Part shown: in pieces, positions 60,219 to 64,000 of the stretch
How the letters are laid out: every line of letters begins with the position of its first letter
Numbering within the stretch: the stretch's first letter is position 1
Assembly: GCA_024666565.1 (NCBI GenBank)
Contig: CP088295.1
Coordinates: 2,976,001-3,040,000 of the forward strand
Direction: 5' to 3'
Source: Svornostia abyssi
Lineage (GTDB): Bacteria > Actinomycetota > Thermoleophilia > Solirubrobacterales > Solirubrobacteraceae
Length of the DNA: 64,000 nt
The notes under the pieces: model-generated
Seen by the model: the letters and a program-made list of their open reading frames with translations, nothing else
The model's database searches: none
Told to the model about the DNA's origin: nothing
Program-made: the position numbers and the translations under genes

Positions 60219-61456
60219 TGGCAGAACCCCGTCGCCGCACGTACCCCGTCGAGCACAAGCTGCTCCTGACGGCGACGCTCTGCCTTCTCGCCCTCGGCGC
60301 CGTGATGGTCTTCAGCGCCACGAGTGCGACCTCAGCGCTGGCCGGCGGCGACGGCACCGGCTACCTCGTGAAGTACCTCGCCTACGGAGCAGTGGGGCTG
60401 CTCGTGATGCACGTCCTGTCGCGGCACGGCCTGGAGCTGGCGAAGAAGTTCACGCCGATCCTGCTCGCCGTGGCGTTCGCGCTGCTGGTCGCCGTCAAGC
60501 TCCCCGGGATCGGCATCGAGGTCAACGGCGCGCGCCGGTGGATCGGCGTGGGGCCGCTGACGTTCCAGCCCTCCGAGGTCATGAAGCTCGCGATCGTGCT
60601 CTACATGGCCCAGCTGCTCGCCGAGCGGCCGAAGCGCATGCAGACCGTGCAGGGGCTCATCAGCCCGATGCTCATCGTCGTCGGCGTCGCGTGCCTGCTC
60701 ATCGCCTCGCAGCCGGACCTCGGTACCGCGCTGGTCATCGGCTTCACCACCGGCGCACTCCTGCTCGTTGCGGGGGTCCCGATGCGGGTCATGGGCACGC
60801 TGACCGGCTCGGCGGCGGTGCTCATCATGATCTTCGCGATCCTCGAGCCGTACCGCCGCGCGCGCCTCACGAGCTTCCTCGACCCGTGGGCGGATGCCGC
60901 CGGCGCGGGCTTCCAGTCGGTGCAGGGCCAGATCGCGCTGGGCTCTGGTGGCCTGTTCGGCCTCGGGCCGGGGCAGTCGGTGCAGAAGATCTTCTATCTC
61001 CCCGAGGCGCACACGGACTTCATCCTCGCGGTCATCGGGGAAGAGCTCGGCGTCATCGGCATCTGCGCGCTGCTCGCGCTCTACGGGCTCATCGCCTACG
61101 CGGGCCTGCGGGCGGCGAAGGGGGCGCGCAGCCAGTACGAGCGACTGCTCGCCGCCGGCCTGACGTCGCTCATCGTCTGCCAGGCGCTCCTGAACACGTT
61201 CACCGTGCTCGGGCTCGCGCCGCTGACGGGCGTGCCGCTGCCGTTCGTTTCCAACGGCTCGACGTCGATCACCGTCCTCCTGGCGTCCATGGGACTGCTG
61301 CTGAACATCGCCTCGCGTGGTGCGTTGCAGCTCCAGGCCGTCGCTCCACCGAAAAAGACGCAAGGATCCCGTCCTCATGCGGATCGTGATCGCAGCGGGC
61401 GGGACAGCGGGGCACGTGGTGCCCGCGCTGGCGGTCGCCGACGAGCTGCGGGCTGA
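60218..61456 (+). CDS. ftsW: Septal lipid II polymerase FtsW (SEDS family)
   Basis: A 412-residue, ten-helix SEDS glycosyltransferase that polymerises lipid II with FtsI. Motifs: LLALGAVMVFSATSATSALA (start helix), NGARRWIGVGPLTFQPSEVM (RW(I/L)..G...QPSE), LLIASQPDLGTALVI (QPDLGT), GLGPGQSVQKIFYLPEAHTD (G.S.QK...LPEAHTDFI) and LTGVPLPFVSNGSTSITVLL (G..LPFVS.GG-like). It overlaps murD as TGATG. The last ~25 residues run beyond the usual end and overlap murG by 80 nt, which suggests the true C-terminus may differ. Confidence 0.94.
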   Translation: MAEPRRRTYPVEHKLLLTATLCLLALGAVMVFSATSATSALAGGDGTGYLVKYLAYGAVGLLVMHVLSRHGLELAKKFTPILLAVAFALLVAVKLPGIGIEVNGARRWIGVGPLTFQPSEVMKLAIVLYMAQLLAERPKRMQTVQGLISPMLIVVGVACLLIASQPDLGTALVIGFTTGALLLVAGVPMRVMGTLTGSAAVLIMIFAILEPYRRARLTSFLDPWADAAGAGFQSVQGQIALGSGGLFGLGPGQSVQKIFYLPEAHTDFILAVIGEELGVIGICALLALYGLIAYAGLRAAKGARSQYERLLAAGLTSLIVCQALLNTFTVLGLAPLTGVPLPFVSNGSTSITVLLASMGLLLNIASRGALQLQAVAPPKKTQGSRPHADRDRSGRDSGARGARAGGRRRAAG

Positions 61457-62438
61457 CGGCGCGGACGTCGTCTTCGCCGGCGGCGAGCGCGCGGAGGTCA
61501 CGCTCGTCCCGGAGGCCGGGTACGAGCTGCACCGCCTGCGCGTGCAGGGCCTGAGCCGGACGAACCCGCTGAAGGCCGCGAAGGCGGCGGTGATGGCCGT
61601 GGGCGCGGTGGTGTCCGCGTGGCGCCTGCTCGGCCGCCTCAAGCCCGACGCCGTGATGGGCGGCGGCGGATACGTGGCGGGGGTCGTCGGGATCGCCGCG
61701 GTGCTGCGCCGCATTCCGCTCGTGCTGACCGAGGCCGACAGCCACCTGGGCGTGTCGAACAAGCTGCTGGCCCGCCGGGCGCGGGCGATGTGCCTGGCGT
61801 TCCCGCTCGCTGGACGGGAGGGTGCGCCGTACGTGGTGACGGGGCGGCCGGTGCCGCCGCCGTTCACCGACCGCGCGGCGGCGCGCGCGCAGTTCGGGCT
61901 GGCCGATGACGACCGGTGCGTCCTGGTGTTCGGCGGGTCACTCGGCGCGCGGTCGGTCAACCTCGCCGCCGTGGACGGCCTGGCCGGCGGCGGGTTCCGG
62001 GTGCTGCACGCGTCAGGCACGCGCGATCACGAGATGCTCGCCGACCGGCTCGGCGACCCGCCACCGGCCGGCTACGACCTGCGGGCGTACATCGCGCCGT
62101 TCGCCCCGGCGCTCGCCGCGGCCGATCTGTGCGTCGCGCGGTCGGGCGGTTCGGTGTTCGAGGTGGCGGCGCACGGCGTGCCGGCGATCCTCGTGCCCTA
62201 CCCGCACGCGGCGGCGGATCACCAGACCGCGAATGCGGCGTGGATGGTCGACGCGGGCGCCGCGATCCTCATCGCCGACGCGGACCTGACCGCGGAAGGG
62301 CTGCGGTCGACGGTCGAGGAGCTGCTCGGCGACCCTGAGCGCCTGCGGGCCATGGCGGACGCCTCGGCGTCCCTGGCGCGCCCCGACGCTGCGCAGGCGA
62401 TCGCCGAGCAGGTGACCGCCGCCGCGACCGCCGCCTGA
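61377..62438 (+). CDS. murG: UDP-GlcNAc:lipid I GlcNAc transferase MurG
   Basis: A 353-residue GT28 enzyme that adds GlcNAc to lipid I at the inner membrane face. MRIVIAAGGTAGHVVPALAV is the N-terminal G-loop (GGT.GH..P). The middle has DAVMGGGGYVAGVVGIAAVL (GG(Y/F)(V/I)) and TEADSHLGVSNKLLARRA. UDP-GlcNAc contacts include VLVFGGSLGARSVNLA and RSGGSVFEVAAHGVPAILVP, YPHAAADHQTANAAWM. The start ATG at 61377 overlaps ftsW; an upstream in-frame start at 61317 would add 20 residues. It is the last dcw gene here: no murC, ftsQ or ftsZ follows. Confidence 0.94.
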   Translation: MRIVIAAGGTAGHVVPALAVADELRADGADVVFAGGERAEVTLVPEAGYELHRLRVQGLSRTNPLKAAKAAVMAVGAVVSAWRLLGRLKPDAVMGGGGYVAGVVGIAAVLRRIPLVLTEADSHLGVSNKLLARRARAMCLAFPLAGREGAPYVVTGRPVPPPFTDRAAARAQFGLADDDRCVLVFGGSLGARSVNLAAVDGLAGGGFRVLHASGTRDHEMLADRLGDPPPAGYDLRAYIAPFAPALAAADLCVARSGGSVFEVAAHGVPAILVPYPHAAADHQTANAAWMVDAGAAILIADADLTAEGLRSTVEELLGDPERLRAMADASASLARPDAAQAIAEQVTAAATAA

Positions 62439-62450
62439 GGTCTCGCTGGG

Positions 62451-63830
62451 TCAGGCGAAAAGGTCTGCGGCGGTGAGCAGTTCGACGCCCTCGTCGGCCG
62501 ATCGTCGCCGCATCTCGTCAGTGAAGCCCTCTCGCGCGAACACGAGCAGTCTGGCTCGCCGAGCGCTCGCGCCAAGCGCGGCCTGCTGTTCGAGCACGTC
62601 TCCGAGCACGTCGGTATCGACGATCTTGCGCCACTTGACCGCTCCGACGAGCACGTAGCGGCGCTGGCGCACGCCGACGATGTCGATCTCCACGTCGCCC
62701 TTGCGCGACCACCACGAGCCGACGTCCTGCGGGGCTCCGGTGAGCGCTTCGCTTGCGTACCGTTGAATCCATGCGCGACAGCACTGCTCGAACGCCGGCC
62801 CCATCAGGTTGTCGAGGTCATCGAGCACCTCGCGATGCACTTCATCGACGCGGCCGCTGTCTAGCCGGCTGCGGTTGCGCAGGATGTAGCGAAACCAGAA
62901 GCGGAAGTACGGGTCGGAGATCTCGTAGATGGACCGGCTGACGGTTCCGTCGGGCTCCAGCGGGGCGCGTGGGGAGATGTAGCCGAGGTCTTCGAGGCGC
63001 GCCATCTTCCGGATCAGGTTTCCGGTCGGCACGCCTGCCTGCTGAGCGATCTCGTTGTGCGCGGTGGCGCCGTACGCGACGGCGCGGAGGATGGAGAGGT
63101 ACGTGCCGGGGTCACGGATGCCTTCCCCGTCGCGCAGCAGGTGGCGGGGGTCGTCGTAGAGCGGTGCGTCCTTGGCCAGGATCCGCTCGCGAAGGACCCG
63201 CTCGATGTTGCCCGGGCCGGCCCACACGTTGTACTGCGGAGTGCCGCCGAGCACCGCCCAGCGACGCAGCAGCTCCACGGGCTCCTCGGTCTGCGCGAAC
63301 GCGGCGGCGTCACGGAAGTCGAGCGGCTGGAGGCGCGGACGGGCCGTGGCGCGCCCGTAGAGCGGCGCGCCGGGCTCCAGCAGGCCCTCCATCATGGTCA
63401 GCGCGCTGCCGCTCAGCACCAGGGTGATCGGCAGCCCGTCGCGATCCCACGTATCCCAGTGACGTTGGATGATCGAGTCCAGCGCGGGCTGTGCGGATTT
63501 CATCCACTGGAACTCGTCCAGGACGACCGTGAGTGGCGCGCGAGTGGCCTGCTCACCGAAGAACCGCAGCGCGTCATCCCACGTTCCGAATGCAAGCGAC
63601 GTGCTGCCGATGAGCGCGCGGCCGGCCTGCTCGGCCAGGAGGGTGAGGTGCTGCGCTTCACCCTGTTCGTCGCCCTGGAAGCTCACGACGCGCTCGTCAC
63701 CGAGCGTTCGAGCCAGGAGGAAGCTCTTGCCGACCCGCCGGCGCCCGATCATCACGACGAGCGACGGGGCCTGGGCGACTGCCGACTTCAACAGTTCGAC
63801 CTCGCCGACGCGGTCCACGATCTCACGCAT
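62451..63830 (-). CDS. AAA ATPase with C-terminal DUF234 nuclease-like domain
   Basis: A 459-residue ATPase. Residues 1-230 hold Walker A VMIGRRRVGKSFLLARTL (residues 27-44), Walker B LTVVLDEFQWMKSAQ and the sensor region TLVLSGSALTMMEGLL, the archaeal-ATPase/STAND-like pattern GRR.VGK. A winged-helix-like segment follows (HNEIAQQAGVPTGNLIRKMA, RLEDLGYISPRAPLEPDGTV). The end (about 330-455) is DUF234: YFRFWFRYILRNRSRLDSGR, WWSRKGDVEIDIVGVRQRRY, VLVGAVKWRKIVDTDVLGDV. The EID..G.....Y..GAVKW strands match a PD-(D/E)xK nuclease core. Function is unknown; some relatives are linked to mobile or defence islands. It ends 12 nt from murG, on the opposite strand. Confidence 0.87.
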   Translation of the reverse strand: MREIVDRVGEVELLKSAVAQAPSLVVMIGRRRVGKSFLLARTLGDERVVSFQGDEQGEAQHLTLLAEQAGRALIGSTSLAFGTWDDALRFFGEQATRAPLTVVLDEFQWMKSAQPALDSIIQRHWDTWDRDGLPITLVLSGSALTMMEGLLEPGAPLYGRATARPRLQPLDFRDAAAFAQTEEPVELLRRWAVLGGTPQYNVWAGPGNIERVLRERILAKDAPLYDDPRHLLRDGEGIRDPGTYLSILRAVAYGATAHNEIAQQAGVPTGNLIRKMARLEDLGYISPRAPLEPDGTVSRSIYEISDPYFRFWFRYILRNRSRLDSGRVDEVHREVLDDLDNLMGPAFEQCCRAWIQRYASEALTGAPQDVGSWWSRKGDVEIDIVGVRQRRYVLVGAVKWRKIVDTDVLGDVLEQQAALGASARRARLLVFAREGFTDEMRRRSADEGVELLTAADLFA

Positions 63831-63837
63831 CAGGCAA

Positions 63838-63867
63838 CTATATCACAGGTTGCAACCTGCGGTATAG
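63838..63867 (-). promoter_or_regulatory. 30-bp near-perfect palindrome in the ATPase promoter
   Basis: ctata-tca-caggttg / caacctg-cgg-tatag is palindromic at 13 of 15 positions per arm, with a perfect 14-bp core (caggttgcaacctg, 63846-63859). It lies 8-37 nt upstream of the leftward start (63830) in an unusually AT-rich patch. It is probably an operator or a structured promoter element for the ATPase gene. The region 63868-64000 beyond it shows no supportable gene. Confidence 0.55.
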
Positions 63868-64000
63868 CGGTACATGGGTTGCTGTCCGTCCGAGCGTGAA
63901 CGTGCATCGAGGGGTCGTCACGGACGACCGTTCGGCGGGGTGGGGAGCGTCTGCGTGCCAAATTGCGCGTGCAACTACCCTAACCGGACCGTGGTCCGCT

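Noticed and set aside
61377..61456. Frameshift at the A-run near the ftsW end (61351-61356) to explain the 80-nt overlap with murG
   Set aside because: Neither neighbouring frame gives a clearly better FtsW end, so I left the overlap as read.

Overview
The window is visibly very GC-rich and densely packed, with many 1-4 nt gene overlaps (ATGA, GTGA, TGATG). It is best explained as a chromosomal segment of a high-GC actinobacterium, probably Thermoleophilia/Solirubrobacterales. The reasons are a meso-DAP-type MurE, MraZ, a Rho with an Arg/Gly-rich N-terminal insert, a Tad pilus locus and many secreted proteins of unknown function. The taxonomic call is inference from gene content and composition.

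Layout. 1-5 kb: 5' end of a RelA/SpoT-domain protein, two tandem paralogous secreted repeat proteins, a small helical protein and secreted/lipoprotein genes, separated by strong hairpin terminators. 4-10.8 kb: glycosyltransferase, cupin sugar epimerase, saccharopine-dehydrogenase-like reductase, secreted protein, GroES-like protein with a zinc ribbon, hemolysin III and FabH. 10.8-19.6 kb: a vitamin B12 locus. pduO-cobT-cobS run leftward. Rightward, a cobalamin riboswitch precedes two DUF4430 (transcobalamin C-domain-like) secreted proteins, EcfT, a double ATPase EcfA, and an ECF S component fused to an alpha/alpha-toroid domain. 19.6-27.5 kb: proton-translocating transhydrogenase pntAA-pntAB-pntB, a DUF72 protein, a secreted metallopeptidase/thioester protein and an RTX protein. 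27.5-33.1 kb: SDR reductase, GntR regulator with two operators, GMC oxidoreductase and glpD. 33-39.5 kb: secreted protein, membrane-tethered ECF sigma factor, folP and a divergent Rho. 39.6-47 kb: SDR, response regulator, histidine kinase, cpaB, a calcium-binding secreted protein and tadABC. 47-62.4 kb: DUF3352 lipoprotein, then the dcw cluster mraZ-rsmH-ftsL-like-ftsI-murE-murF-mraY-[insertion]-murD-ftsW-murG. 62.4-64 kb: an AAA ATPase/DUF234 gene behind a 30-bp palindrome.

How the genes fit together. The B12 locus looks like a salvage system: surface capture by DUF4430 proteins and the toroid domain, ECF uptake, then adenosylation and lower-ligand attachment by PduO/CobT/CobS. The dcw genes make the lipid II precursor and the septal synthase. 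The Tad genes form an ATPase plus membrane platform, but no pilin or prepilin peptidase is visible here.

Caution. Ten genes are interrupted by single extra bases, at eleven sites: eight in runs of G and three in GCCCGGC. Every one is restored by removing one base. I annotate these genes at full length and mark the sites. Sequencing or assembly error is the simplest explanation.
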